A stretch of 40,912 bases of DNA from Hydrocarboniphaga sp. (lineage in GTDB: Bacteria; Pseudomonadota; Gammaproteobacteria; Nevskiales; Nevskiaceae). The notes under the pieces are model-generated. The model worked only from the letters and a program-made list of their open reading frames with translations, searched no databases and was not told the origin of the DNA. Location: contig NZ_JAQGNT010000076.1 of assembly GCF_028291725.1 (NCBI RefSeq), positions 1-40,912 on the forward strand, in the 5' to 3' direction. Within the stretch, counting starts at the first letter, position 1. The number at the start of each line of letters is the position of its first letter. This document shows, piece after piece, positions 25,430 through 35,000 of the stretch. A program made the position numbers and the translations under genes.

Positions 25430-26860
25430 TTATATCGCGGCTTTCTGCCCGAAGCCCATCAGCTTGAGCATCGGCGCGGTCGACACCGTGGTGATGATCG
25501 CCATCGCGACCATCAGCGCGAACAGCGGTGGCGGGATCACGCCCAGCTGCAGTCCGACGTTGAGCACGATCAGCTCGACCAGGCCGCGCGTATTCATCAA
25601 CGCACCCAGCGCGCCGGAATCGCGTTTGCTCAGGCCGCTCATGCGCGCGGCGACATAGGTGCCGCCGAACTTGCCGACGGTCGCGACCAGCAGGATCACG
25701 CCCAGGCTCAGCCAGGATTCGTAGCCGCTCACCTGGTCGAAGCGCGTATTCATGCCGGTGAATGCGAAGAATGCCGGCAGCAGGAACACCGTGACCACCG
25801 GTTCGAGCTGGCGCATGAAGGTGCGCGCCAGCACGCTGTCGTGAGGCAGCACGGCGCCGAGCATGAACGCGCCGAACAGCGCATGGATGCCGATCGCCTC
25901 AGCGGCCAGCGCCGATATCGCCAGTGCCAGAAATACGAACGCGGTGGCGGCGCGAGGCAAGGGTTCGCTGTCCCAGAGTTTCACCAGCCGCCGCAGCAGT
26001 GGCCGCACCAGCGCCAGCATCACGGCGGCATAGACCAGCGTGCTGCCGATGACTTTGAGCCCGGCGCCGACCTGCGCCTGCACGATGCCGATGATGACGG
26101 CCAGCAGGCACCAGGCGGTGACGTCGTTGGCCGCCGCGCAGCCCAGCGCCAGCGTGCCGAGTTCGGTTTTCTCCAGGCCTCGGTCTTTGAGGATTCGCGC
26201 GAGCACCGGGAACGCGGTGATCGACACCGCGACACCCATGAACAGCGCGAAACTGGTGAACGGCACGCCGCTGGTGGCGAAGCGCGGATACAGATACAGC
26301 GCCAGCAGCGCGCCCATCACGAACGGCACGACGATGCTGGCCTGCGACACCGTCACCGCGGTGTGCACGCGCTCCTTCAGCAGGCCGCCGTTGAGTTCGA
26401 GCCCGATGATGAACATGTACAGGATCACGCCGATTTGAGCGACGATGTTCAACTGCGGCGCGATGGCCGGCGGCAGGATCAGAGCCGAGATTTCCGGACC
26501 GATCAGCGACGGCCCGAGCAGGATGCCGGCGATGACTTCGCCGATCACCGGCGGCTGGCCGATCGCGATGCAGACGCGGCCGAGCACTGCCCCGGTCAGC
26601 AGCACGGCGGCCAGCGCCAGCAGCACGCGGAACAGCACGTCCGAATGCGCCAGCGTGCCACCGGCCAGCACTGAGGCTCCCGGCAACGCCGGCAGCGTCT
26701 CGCCGTAAACGCGGATTGCCAGGAAAGCCAGCAGAGCGACGAGCAGCAGCAGGCCGTAGATCCCCAGTGTTCGCAGCGAGCGTTTCGCGCTCGCCGCGCG
26801 CGTGGCTGCGGCCGGTACCAGGCTGCGATCTTCGGCAGCCACGGCAGCGATTTCGCTCAA
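25430..26860 (-). CDS. Cation:proton antiporter (CPA2 family)
   Basis: A 476-residue inner-membrane protein with about 12-13 hydrophobic segments after a short cytoplasmic start. GQPPVIGEVIAGILLGPSLIG is the conserved beginning of the Na+/H+ exchanger domain. CAAANDVTAW near residue 250 has the Asn-Asp pair of CPA2 transporters, and NTRGLVELIVLNVGL is the conserved C-terminal block. No RCK/TrkA-N or USP regulatory domain is attached. It exchanges a monovalent cation (Na+ or K+) for protons; which ion is unclear. Its 3' end is duplicated at 17825-17977. The PhyH-family gene lies 20 nt upstream, so both may be cotranscribed. Confidence 0.92.
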   Translation of the reverse strand: MSEIAAVAAEDRSLVPAAATRAASAKRSLRTLGIYGLLLLVALLAFLAIRVYGETLPALPGASVLAGGTLAHSDVLFRVLLALAAVLLTGAVLGRVCIAIGQPPVIGEVIAGILLGPSLIGPEISALILPPAIAPQLNIVAQIGVILYMFIIGLELNGGLLKERVHTAVTVSQASIVVPFVMGALLALYLYPRFATSGVPFTSFALFMGVAVSITAFPVLARILKDRGLEKTELGTLALGCAAANDVTAWCLLAVIIGIVQAQVGAGLKVIGSTLVYAAVMLALVRPLLRRLVKLWDSEPLPRAATAFVFLALAISALAAEAIGIHALFGAFMLGAVLPHDSVLARTFMRQLEPVVTVFLLPAFFAFTGMNTRFDQVSGYESWLSLGVILLVATVGKFGGTYVAARMSGLSKRDSGALGALMNTRGLVELIVLNVGLQLGVIPPPLFALMVAMAIITTVSTAPMLKLMGFGQKAAI

Positions 26861-26880
26861 GGCCCTGGCTCCTGGCGGCG

Positions 26881-28053
26881 CTAGGCCGCGACGCTTTCGA
26901 TCGGCGCCGCTGCCGCCGGTGCGCGCAGCTCCGGGAACGGATCGACCAGCTTGTTGATGCCGGTCGCGTCCTGCCCGCGCAGCAGCACAGCGCCCCAGTT
27001 CTTCAGGTCGAACTCTTCCTGCAGATAGAACACCTGGTGCTTCATTTCATCGTCGTAGATCTTCACTTCCGGCTGAATCGTGCGGAACGCCATGCCCCAG
27101 CGGCGGCGATCGGTGGTGGTGTTCGGCGGCGAGCCGTGGATACAGCGCTCGCTGAAGATGATGAACTGGCCGGCTTTCATCGGCATGTCGACGACGATGT
27201 CCGGCGTGATGTCGATGTCGAGCTTGATGCGCGCCTTGGCAAAGCCTTCGGCGTCCTTGCCGCCGATGCGCATCGTGTGCACGCGGCGATGTGTGCCTTT
27301 CAAAAACTGCATGCAGCCGTTGGCGATGTCGACATCGTCGAACGCGACCCAGGTGGTGAGCTGAAACAGCGGGTCGCGATTCTTCGGATACAGCGTCGCC
27401 TTGTAGCCTTCTTCCGACAGATAGGTGCTGGCCTGGTGCCAGGTGACTTCCGGTGCGCCCGGATTCTTCAGGAACAGCTGCGAACGCCATAGCAGGAGAT
27501 TGGGGCCCAACAGTTGGGCAAGGCGCTCGGTCCATTCCGGGCGCTGCAGCAGTTTCCACACGGTCGGGCAATCCAGATGGCGATCGCGGCCGGTCAGGAA
27601 GCCATAGGTTTTCGACGGTTGATCGAGTTCTTTCCACACGCTTTCACGCAGCACTGCCATTTCTTCCGGCGAGCACAGCGTAAAGGGGCCGAGGAAGCCG
27701 TTGTCGTAAAAACTCTTGATCTGCGCCTCGCTGAGCTTCCAGCGGCCGTCGACATCGGTCAGCGGCTTGAAACTCGGTGGATTGGGCATATGGCAGGGCT
27801 GGTCCATGTAGGCGCGGCCGCCGAACGACAGCAGGTAGACGCGCAGCATTTCCCAGTCCCAGGACGCGGCAAACTTGCGCATCGCGCCGGGCACGATCGG
27901 CGCCAAAAACGGCAGCGCCTTGACTACCGCCACCGCCAGCATCAGCAGCCAGGTCAGCGAGCGCCTGAGGAACGCGCTGGCGCGTATCCATTCGCGCATA
28001 TTGGCGCGCTGGCGCATGCGGATGACGCTCAGATTTTCAGCAATCGCGGTCAT
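26881..28053 (-). CDS. PhyH-family Fe(II)/2-oxoglutarate enzyme with halogenase-type active site
   Basis: A 390-residue protein with AGGGAG 8 nt before the ATG. One membrane-anchor-like segment lies at 32-56, then the PhyH double-stranded beta-helix. The first metal-ligand motif reads W-His206-Gln-Ala208-Ser where oxygenases have His-X-Asp; the second His is His306 (IHGSPP), and an Arg at 317-319 is placed to bind 2-oxoglutarate. Ala in this position leaves a site for chloride in SyrB2-type halogenases. Blocks such as WVAFDDVDIANGCMQFLKGT, MKAGQFIIF and LKNWGAVLL recall those enzymes. A membrane-bound halogenase is a serious possibility; a non-halogenating relative is the alternative. No carrier protein or NRPS genes are nearby. 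Confidence 0.75.
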   Translation of the reverse strand: MTAIAENLSVIRMRQRANMREWIRASAFLRRSLTWLLMLAVAVVKALPFLAPIVPGAMRKFAASWDWEMLRVYLLSFGGRAYMDQPCHMPNPPSFKPLTDVDGRWKLSEAQIKSFYDNGFLGPFTLCSPEEMAVLRESVWKELDQPSKTYGFLTGRDRHLDCPTVWKLLQRPEWTERLAQLLGPNLLLWRSQLFLKNPGAPEVTWHQASTYLSEEGYKATLYPKNRDPLFQLTTWVAFDDVDIANGCMQFLKGTHRRVHTMRIGGKDAEGFAKARIKLDIDITPDIVVDMPMKAGQFIIFSERCIHGSPPNTTTDRRRWGMAFRTIQPEVKIYDDEMKHQVFYLQEEFDLKNWGAVLLRGQDATGINKLVDPFPELRAPAAAAPIESVAA

Positions 28054-28135
28054 GATCCATCTCCCTGGCAGAGTGTGGCGGCCACGAGCCGCTGTTCGAC
28101 TCGCGGCCCATACAAAAAAGCAAACAAATAAAGAT

Positions 28136-28426
28136 TTAACGGTCGGGTTGTGCGAGCGCGAGGCCCGGTTTCTGTTTCGGCGGCTCGGGCTTGAGCCCGG
28201 CGGCGATCAGCAAGCTGATCATCAGCACGCCGCTCGGCACTGCCGCCGCCCAGGCCGAGGCCCAGTACGAATAGCCGCATAGCCAGCCGAGTGGTCCGCC
28301 GAGCAGCAAGCCGGCCAGCACGCCGGCGGCGCTGCCCTGCATCAGGCTGATCGGCAGAATCAGCGGAAGGTCCTTCCACAGACGAGCCTGCGAACCCGAG
28401 CTGTTCGGGTGATCGATGGTTTCCAC
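28136..28426 (-). CDS. Small inner-membrane protein, unknown
   Basis: A 96-residue protein starting at GTG 28426, with GGGGG 8 nt upstream. After a polar start (ETIDHPNSSGSQARLW) it has two hydrophobic segments, LPLILPISLMQGSAAGVLAG with LLLGGPLGW and a second around ASAWAAAVPSGVLMISLLIA, then a Pro/Lys tail. No family is recognised. It lies 82 nt upstream of the PhyH-family gene on the same strand and may be its partner or membrane docking protein. Confidence 0.6.
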   Translation of the reverse strand: METIDHPNSSGSQARLWKDLPLILPISLMQGSAAGVLAGLLLGGPLGWLCGYSYWASAWAAAVPSGVLMISLLIAAGLKPEPPKQKPGLALAQPDR

Positions 28427-28436
28427 GCTTGCCCCC

Positions 28437-28734
28437 TTTTTCCGGCATCTTGAATGCCGGCAGCGTTTCCCTGCGGAAACGATTTCCCTGATCGGATTCC
28501 CTGCTCGGAGCATCGCAAAAAAGATGCCCGGGTGCCACCGAGGCCTGCGGCGCCGGCAAAAAGAGGTGACTCGCACCTCGGCTTGGGCCAGCTGCGCCGT
28601 TCGACGGCGCTTCATGCCCGACTGTCGCCGATGCGCTCGGCTTCGCTCGAGTACGGCCGCTATCCCCGTTGCAGCCTGAATCACCCGCATTCCGGGCGCA
28701 CAGATCAGGCAGTGGCCGCAAGACGAGGTCGAAC
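28437..28734. other. Divergent intergenic region rich in hairpins
   Basis: About 300 nt between the minus-strand membrane gene and pilE. It contains at least four inverted repeats: CCGGCAT/ATGCCGG at 28441-28459, GTTTCC/GGAAAC at about 28466, GAGGTG/CACCTC at about 28563, and GCGCCG/CGGCGC at about 28595. Promoters for both directions must lie here, but no confident -35/-10 or sigma-54 site was found. Confidence 0.5.
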
Positions 28735-29217
28735 ATGGGTACGCCGGAACACCAGGGGCGCTACAAAAGCCGGCAAGGGCGCTGCGGCCGTAGCGGTCAC
28801 CGGAGCCGCGGTTTCACGCTGGTGGAGCTGATGGTGACCGTGGTCATCATCACGATCCTGGCATCGCTGGCGCTGTCGAGCTACGCCGCTTACGCCACTC
28901 GCGGGCGTATCCCCGAGGCCACCGCCAACCTGGCGGTCAAGCAGGTGCAGCTGGAGCAGTTCTACCAGGACAACCGGATCTATACCGGGGCGCCCGCCTG
29001 CGACAACGACAGTGCCACCAGCAAGTACTTCACCTTCAGCTGCTCGGTGCTGACCGACACCGCCTACACCCTGCTGGCGACCGGCCGCGGGCCGATGCTG
29101 GGCTTTAGCTACACCGTCACCCAGGACAGCAGCCGCGCCACTGCCGCGGTACCCAGCGGATGGTCGCTGCCTTCGCCGAACAGCTGCTGGGTTACCCGGC
29201 AGGGTGGCGTATGTTGA
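28735..29217 (+). CDS. pilE: Type IV pilin-like protein PilE
   Basis: A 160-residue prepilin. A long basic leader (about 27 residues) ends in Gly before FTLVELMVTVVIITILASLA, the N-methylated pilin helix with Glu5. PilD cleavage would fall at RG|FTLVE. The globular part has YAAYATRGRIPEATANLA and VQLEQFYQDNRIYT, typical of PilE minor pilins, and Cys pairs near the C-terminus. GAGG precedes ATG 28735. It is the first gene of a pilE-fimT-pilV-pilW-pilX-pilY1 operon whose products form the priming complex and tip of the type IV pilus. Confidence 0.9.
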   Translation: MGTPEHQGRYKSRQGRCGRSGHRSRGFTLVELMVTVVIITILASLALSSYAAYATRGRIPEATANLAVKQVQLEQFYQDNRIYTGAPACDNDSATSKYFTFSCSVLTDTAYTLLATGRGPMLGFSYTVTQDSSRATAAVPSGWSLPSPNSCWVTRQGGVC

Positions 29218-29828
29218 GTCCGCCAATGCTGAGCCCGATATCCCAGCTGGGCCTGACCCTGCTCGAACTGATGATCGCGCTGGCGATCGCCGCATTTCTG
29301 ATGGCGATGGCCGTCCCGAGTTTCAGCGACTGGATCGCCGCCGCCCGCATCCGTACCTCGGCCGAGGCCTTGCTGGCGGGCGCCCAGCTGGCGCGCGCGG
29401 AGGCGGTCAAGCGCAATGCCCTGGTCCGTTTCCAGCTCACCTCCACCGCCGACGCCAGCTGCGCCTTGTCGGCGTCCGGCAACAACTGGGTGATCAGCCT
29501 GGACGATCCCTCGGCGGCCTGCGGCGCGACGCCGTCCAGCACCGCGGCGCCGAGAATCATCCAGGCCCGGTCCGGCAACGAAGGCACGTCGAACGTCACC
29601 GTGGCGGGGCTCGCCGGCACATCGGCTGCCAGCCTGGTGCGCTTCAACGGCCTGGGGCAGCTGGTCGCCCCGGCGAACGGCTTCAGCGTGCAGGTGAGCC
29701 TGCCCGCGTCCGGCAGCTGCCGTGCGGCGGGCGGCGATCTGCGCTGCCTGCAGGTGCGGGTCAGCGCGTCCGGCCAGGTGAAGATGTGCGACCCGGCGCT
29801 GTCGGTCAGCGATCCGGAAGGCTGCTGA
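29211..29828 (+). CDS. fimT: FimT/GspH-family pseudopilin
   Basis: A 205-residue prepilin from ATG 29211, which overlaps the pilE stop by 7 nt. The leader MLSPPMLSPISQLG is followed by LTLLELMIALAIAAFLMAMAVPSF, with Leu instead of Phe at mature position 1 and Glu5 kept. The GspH/FimT globular domain includes AEALLAGAQLARAEAVKRN and VRFNGLGQLV, and ends with Cys residues. Family members act in pilus assembly, and FimT has been tied to DNA uptake. The frame is open upstream to 29160, but that would be inside pilE. Confidence 0.88.
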   Translation: MLSPPMLSPISQLGLTLLELMIALAIAAFLMAMAVPSFSDWIAAARIRTSAEALLAGAQLARAEAVKRNALVRFQLTSTADASCALSASGNNWVISLDDPSAACGATPSSTAAPRIIQARSGNEGTSNVTVAGLAGTSAASLVRFNGLGQLVAPANGFSVQVSLPASGSCRAAGGDLRCLQVRVSASGQVKMCDPALSVSDPEGC

Positions 29829-29830
29829 GC

Positions 29831-30277
29831 ATGCGCGGCGGAAGAAAGGGCGGGCGGCATGCGGCGGGCTTTTCGCTGCTGGAATGCCTGTTCTCGCTGC
29901 TGATCTTCAGCGTCGGCATTCTCGCGCTGGTGCAGCTGCAGGCGCGGGCGATGTCGCAGTCGCGCGAGGCCAGGTACCGGGTCGACGCGAGCACGCTGGC
30001 CAGCCAGATGCTCGGTGAGATGTGGGTGTCCGACCGCAGCGCCTCGGCGTTGAACGCGCGCTTCGGCAGTGCCGCTTCCGGTAGCGGCTATGCGGCCTGG
30101 CTGACGTCGGTGTCCTCGACCCTGCCCGGCGTGACGTCGTATCCGCCGACCGTGACCGTGGCCAGCGGCGGCGCGCTGGCCGGCAGCACGGTCACGATCC
30201 AGATCTACTGGAAAGCGCCGACCGAGAAGGCCGCGGCCGCGGCGCATCGCTACACCGTCACCACGCAGATCATCTAG
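29831..30277 (+). CDS. pilV: Type IV pilus minor pilin PilV
   Basis: A 148-residue prepilin. Leader MRGGRKGGRHAAG, then FSLLECLFSLLIFSVGILALVQLQ, the PilV-type helix with Glu5 followed by Cys. YRVDASTLASQMLGEMW is the conserved PilV block. It starts 2 nt after the fimT stop, so translation is coupled. It is a minor pilin of the initiation complex with PilW, PilX and PilE. Confidence 0.9.
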   Translation: MRGGRKGGRHAAGFSLLECLFSLLIFSVGILALVQLQARAMSQSREARYRVDASTLASQMLGEMWVSDRSASALNARFGSAASGSGYAAWLTSVSSTLPGVTSYPPTVTVASGGALAGSTVTIQIYWKAPTEKAAAAAHRYTVTTQII

Positions 30278-30283
30278 GCGTTC

Positions 30284-31426
30284 ATGCACCCGCCCCGCAT
30301 CAGCGATTCGCGCCAGCATGTAGGTTGGGGTGAGCGCAGCGAACCCCAACAGGTGTCCGCGCCGATGTTGGGGTTCGCTGCGCTCACCCCAACCTACTCA
30401 GCTCGCCACTCCGGCTTCAGCATCGTCGAGGTGCTGATCGGCCTCGCCATCGGCATGATTTCGCTGCTGATGATCGTGCGTATCGTGCTCGGCTCCGAGG
30501 GTGATCGCCGTACCACCACCGGCTCCGCCGACGCGCAGAACAACGGGGCGCTGGCGCTGTACCTGCTGCAGCGGGACATCCGCCAGGCCGGTTACGGCAT
30601 CAGCAGCACGCGCCTGCTGGCCTGCAGCCTGACGCTGCGCAGCGGCGTGAGCCTGGCCGCGCTGGCGCCGGTGATCGTCAATCCTGCGGGAGTGCCGGCA
30701 GGCGATGCCAATACCGATACCGTGCTGATCGTGTTCGGCAGCGCGGCCGGCTCGCCCGAAGGCACCAGCGTGATCCAGCAGCCGGCTCAGACCCAATACA
30801 CCGTCACCACGCCGACCGTATTCAGGGTCAACGACCGCGTCGTCGCGGCGCTGCCGACCCGCCCCGCGAGCTGCAGCCTGAGCCTGGACAGCGTCACCGC
30901 GGCGACTTCGAGCCCGCCGGTGGTCACGGTGGCCACCGGGCTCGCGGCGATGAGCTCGGGTACGGTCTTCAACCTCGGCGCGTCGCCGGTGGTGCGCGCC
31001 TATGCGGTGCGCGGCGCGACGCTGACCAGCTGCGACCTGATGCTGAGCGACTGCCTGAATGCCGCGAACGTCGCCGACCGCAGTATCTGGGTACCGATCG
31101 CGGACGACATCGTCAGCCTGCGCGCGCAGTACGGCCGCGACACCAGCACGCCGATGGACGCGATCGTCGACGCCTACGACCAGGCTTCGCCGACCACCGC
31201 CTGCGGCTGGGCGCGCACGCTGGCGGCGCGTTTCGCGCTGGTGGCACGCAGCCCGCAGCGCGAAAAGACGCAGGTGACCGGCACTGCGCCGGCCTGGGTC
31301 GGCAGCACGGCTGCCGCGATCAACCTGAGCGCCGCTGCGGATTGGCAGCACTATCGCTACCAGGTGTTCCAGACCACGACGCCGGCGCGGAACATGAGCT
31401 GGCTGGGAGTACAGCCCGGATGCTGA
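30284..31426 (+). CDS. pilW: Type IV pilus minor pilin PilW with a repeat inside its leader
   Basis: A 380-residue prepilin from ATG 30284, 6 nt after pilV. The helix FSIVEVLIGLAIGMISLLMI follows Gly, with Glu5. The C-terminal part has PilW features such as DRRTTTGSADAQNNGALALYLLQRDIRQAGYG and PSRSIWVPIADDIVSLRAQYG-like segments. A 78-bp palindromic repeat (30320-30397) lies in frame in the leader and adds 26 residues (VGWGERSEPQ...MLGFAALTPTY). PilD must therefore cut after a leader of about 43 residues, unless translation starts at ATG 30365 inside the repeat, giving a 16-residue leader. Confidence 0.88.
   Translation: MHPPRISDSRQHVGWGERSEPQQVSAPMLGFAALTPTYSARHSGFSIVEVLIGLAIGMISLLMIVRIVLGSEGDRRTTTGSADAQNNGALALYLLQRDIRQAGYGISSTRLLACSLTLRSGVSLAALAPVIVNPAGVPAGDANTDTVLIVFGSAAGSPEGTSVIQQPAQTQYTVTTPTVFRVNDRVVAALPTRPASCSLSLDSVTAATSSPPVVTVATGLAAMSSGTVFNLGASPVVRAYAVRGATLTSCDLMLSDCLNAANVADRSIWVPIADDIVSLRAQYGRDTSTPMDAIVDAYDQASPTTACGWARTLAARFALVARSPQREKTQVTGTAPAWVGSTAAAINLSAAADWQHYRYQVFQTTTPARNMSWLGVQPGC
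30320..30397. repeat. 78-bp palindromic repeat, copy 4, inside pilW
   Basis: A full 78-nt copy with intact arms lies within the coding sequence. Its length is 26 codons exactly and its frame has no stop, so pilW stays open. Removing it would join SRQH directly to SARHSG and leave a leader of normal size (about 17 residues). Confidence 0.9.
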
Positions 31427-32040
31427 CGCGGCCCGCCAGTATCGCGCCGCCGCGGCTGCCGTCGTCGCAGGCCGGCATGGTGCTGTTCTTCGCGCTGGTG
31501 GTGCTGGTGCTGATGATGCTGGCCGCGATCGCGCTGATGCGCTCGACGCTGACCACCAACCTGGTGGCCGGCAACCTGGTGCTGCAGCAGGCGGCGACGG
31601 TGTCGGCGGACCGCGGCGTCGAGACCGCAGTCAGCTGGCTGGAGAGCAACAACGCCGGCACCGCGCTGCATACCAGCAAGATCGCGGCGACCGATCCGGT
31701 GCGCTATGCCGCGCTGCGCCAGGACCCGGGGGCAGCGCAGTCCTGGGACGACTTCTGGACTGCGGCTCTGGTCCCCGCCGGGCTGGTCAACAGCCTGGCG
31801 GCGGATGCGGCCGGCATCAGTGTCTCGTATGTGATACAGCGGCTGTGCAATGCCCAGGGCGACCCCGCCGCCGGCAGCGGCTGCGAGCTGTCGCCGAGCA
31901 GCGTGTCCGCGTCCAACAGCAGCAAGGGCGCCGGCGTCGTCGGCCTGTCGGCGAGCGGCCAAGTCTATTACCGCATCACGGCCCGAGCCACCGGGCCGCG
32001 CAACACGGTCAGCTTCGTCCAGACCATCGTGGCGATGTAG
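31420..32040 (+). CDS. pilX: Type IV pilus assembly protein PilX
   Basis: A 206-residue protein overlapping the pilW stop by 7 nt. A basic N-terminus with SSQAG is followed by MVLFFALVVLVLMMLAAIALMRSTLTTN, the PilX-type hydrophobic helix that lacks the strict pilin Glu5 motif. NLVLQQAATVSADRGVE is the conserved PilX block. The C-terminal domain has two Cys residues (LCNAQGDPAAGSGCE) able to form a disulfide. It works with PilV, PilW and PilY1 at the pilus tip. Confidence 0.88.
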   Translation: MLTRPASIAPPRLPSSQAGMVLFFALVVLVLMMLAAIALMRSTLTTNLVAGNLVLQQAATVSADRGVETAVSWLESNNAGTALHTSKIAATDPVRYAALRQDPGAAQSWDDFWTAALVPAGLVNSLAADAAGISVSYVIQRLCNAQGDPAAGSGCELSPSSVSASNSSKGAGVVGLSASGQVYYRITARATGPRNTVSFVQTIVAM

Positions 32041-32054
32041 CAGGCGAGCACGAC

Positions 32055-35000
32055 ATGGATATCCCCAACGGCAGGATCGCAAGGCTGCTGCCGATACTCG
32101 GCCTGCTGCTGTGCACGAGCGCGCCGCGCGCGGCGCCCACCGACATCAGCTCATCGCCGCTGGTCACGTCCTCGACCGCTGCGGTCCTGCCGAACCTGCA
32201 GTTCATTCTCGACGACTCCGGCAGCATGCTGTTCGACTACCTGCCGGACTACGTCAGCGACTACAACCTCTACACCGGCGACGCCAGCGGCAGCACGCAG
32301 AACATGTGCCGCGCCAGCGACGGCGGCTACGACGTCAACTGCTGCCGCAACTCCAACGGCGATCAGCGCGGCGTCAGCGCCTGTTTCTACGACCAGGACA
32401 GCGAGTCCACCAGCAGCAGCCCGTTCGGCAGCTGGCGTGCGCATCCGCCGTTCATGAGCAACGAATTCAACGCCGTCTACTACAACCCGGCGATCCTCTA
32501 TACGCCGCCGAAGAAAGCCGACGGCAGCAGCTACGCCAGCCAGACCGACCCGGCCGCGGTGAAGCAGGACGCCTACGGCATCCAGGGCACGCGCACCATC
32601 AATCTGAACACGCAGTTCCCGGACATCGCCTGGTGCGCCGGCTTCGATTGCAGCACCGACTGCCTGCGCAACGGCAACTACAACCTGCCGGGCGTGGTCA
32701 ACGGCAAGGCCTACACACGCTTCTGCCCGGTCACCGCCAGTGGCAGCGGCAAGCGGGTCGACGGGCCGCTGGATAGCCCCGTGATCAGCACCGTGAACTT
32801 CGGGCCCTACTACTACCGCATCGAAGCGGGCGAATACTGCACGACCGCCGACCTGCAGAGCTGCAGTGTGCAGACCGTGGCCAGCACCAGCTATCCGTAC
32901 GCGGCACCGGTGCGCTGGTGCAACTCCGCGGCCAACGCCGCCGCGGCGGTGCCCGCCAGCGGCAGTTGCGAGGCGGTCTACACCAGCAGCTACCGATACG
33001 CGCGTTATCCGGGCAAGTTCTACGTGCCGGGCAGCGCGGCGATTCCGGGCGTTGCGGCGCAGGCCGCGGTGCCCGCCACGGCCAGCTTTACGCTGACGCT
33101 GACCAATTGCTCCAGCATCAAGGGACGTGCGCGCATCACCGCGATCCAGGTCAACGGCGGCGCCAATCTGCTGACCGCGGCGACGCCCTACGAGACCGCT
33201 GCAACCACGCTGGCCGCCGACGTGATCAACCTGTTCCAGTCCAGTGCCTACATTGCTGGCCGCAGCAGCGCGACGGTCACGCTGACCCAGACGGTCGCCA
33301 GCAACCAGACCGATATCGTCACCGTCACGCGCAACACCGCCGCCGGCTCCAGCAGCAACCAGTGCACGATCTCGCTGACACCGGCGACGCCGCGCTTCAG
33401 CGGCTACGTCGCGGCGGTGGCCGCGGTGGCCCCGGTGCCGGCCGTCGCCGCGCTGTATCCCGGCCGATTCGTGCGTACCGACATCATCGCCTCGGTCAGC
33501 AGCTATCTCAAGGCGGCGACGCGTACTGACTGCGCCGGCACGACCTGCAGCTACAGCGAGGAGATCAGCAATTTCTCCAACTGGTGGACGTATTACCGCA
33601 CGCGCATGCAGATGGCAAAATCATCCGCCAGCCTGGCGTTCTCACCGATCGACGACAAATACCGCGTCGGCTACGCGCAGCTCAACAGCGACCCGGCGGC
33701 GCTGAATGTCGCGACCTATAACTCCACGCAGAAAACCGCGTGGTACGCCAAGCTGCTGGCCGCCAGTCCCAGCGGCGGAACGCCGTTGCAGAGGGCGCTG
33801 TCGCGTGCCGGCCGCACGTTTGCCGGCAAGCGCGGCAGCGTCGTCGGCGGCGCCGACCCGGTGCAGTATTCCTGCCAGCAGAACTTCGCGATCCTGACCA
33901 CCGATGGCTACTGGAACGGCACGCCCGAAGCCAAGAAGATCGACGGCACCACCGACGTCGGCGACGCCGACGGCAGCCTGTCGCCGCCGATGCTGGGCAG
34001 CGGTACCTCCAACACGCTGGCCGACATCGCCGCCTATTACTACAACACCGATATCCGCAGCAGCGACTACGCCAACTGCAGCGGCGCGCTGGGCGCGGGC
34101 GTCGACGTCTGCCCGAACATCGTGCCGGTCACTGCCCAGGACGCCGCCAGCAACCAGCACATGACGACTTTCACCGTCGGCCTGGGTATCCCCGGCTTCA
34201 TGCAGTACACGGCCGACTACGAGGCCGCCACCAGCGGCGACTACTACAGCGTGAAGAACCAGACGGCCGCCAATCCGGCCGCCGGCGTCTGCTCCTGGCA
34301 GAGCACCGGCGCCTGCATCTGGCCGACGCCGAGCGCCGACTCGCAGGCCAACATCGACGATCTCTGGCATGCCGCGGTCAATGGCCATGGCCGCTACTAC
34401 AGCGCCGGCAATCCGGCGGCGCTGCGCTCCGGCCTGGCCGATGCGCTGTCCGGCATCGCGGTGCGCACCGGCGCTTCCGCCGCCGCGACCGCAAGCAATC
34501 CCAACGTCGTCTCCGGCGACAACTTCATCTTCAGCTCCACCTTCGAGTCGGTGAACTGGACCGGCGAGCTGACGCGCCAGACCATCGACATCGGCACCGG
34601 CGCGGTGTCCAGCAGCTTCGACTGGCATGCCCGGGACGCGCTGGACAGCAACAGCGCGCGCACGATCTATCTGTTCGACGGCTCGGCATCGGCGGCCGCC
34701 AGCAAGCTGCGGAGTTTCAGCTGGAGCCTGCTAGGCGCCACCGAGCAGGCGTATTTCCTGTCGCCGGCGATCGACAGCCTGACCCAGCTCTGCACCAGCG
34801 GCAGCAACTGCCTGTCCGGCAGCGTGCGCACCGCGGCCGGCGGCAGCAATCTGGTGGAGTATCTGCGCGGTGATCGCAGCCTCGAAGGCGACATCTTCGA
34901 CGGCAGCATGCCGTTCCGGAGCCGCGAGCACCTGCTCGGCGACATCGTCGATTCCGAGCCGGTCTACGTGAAGAAGCCGATCTTCAGCTACGCCGACGCC

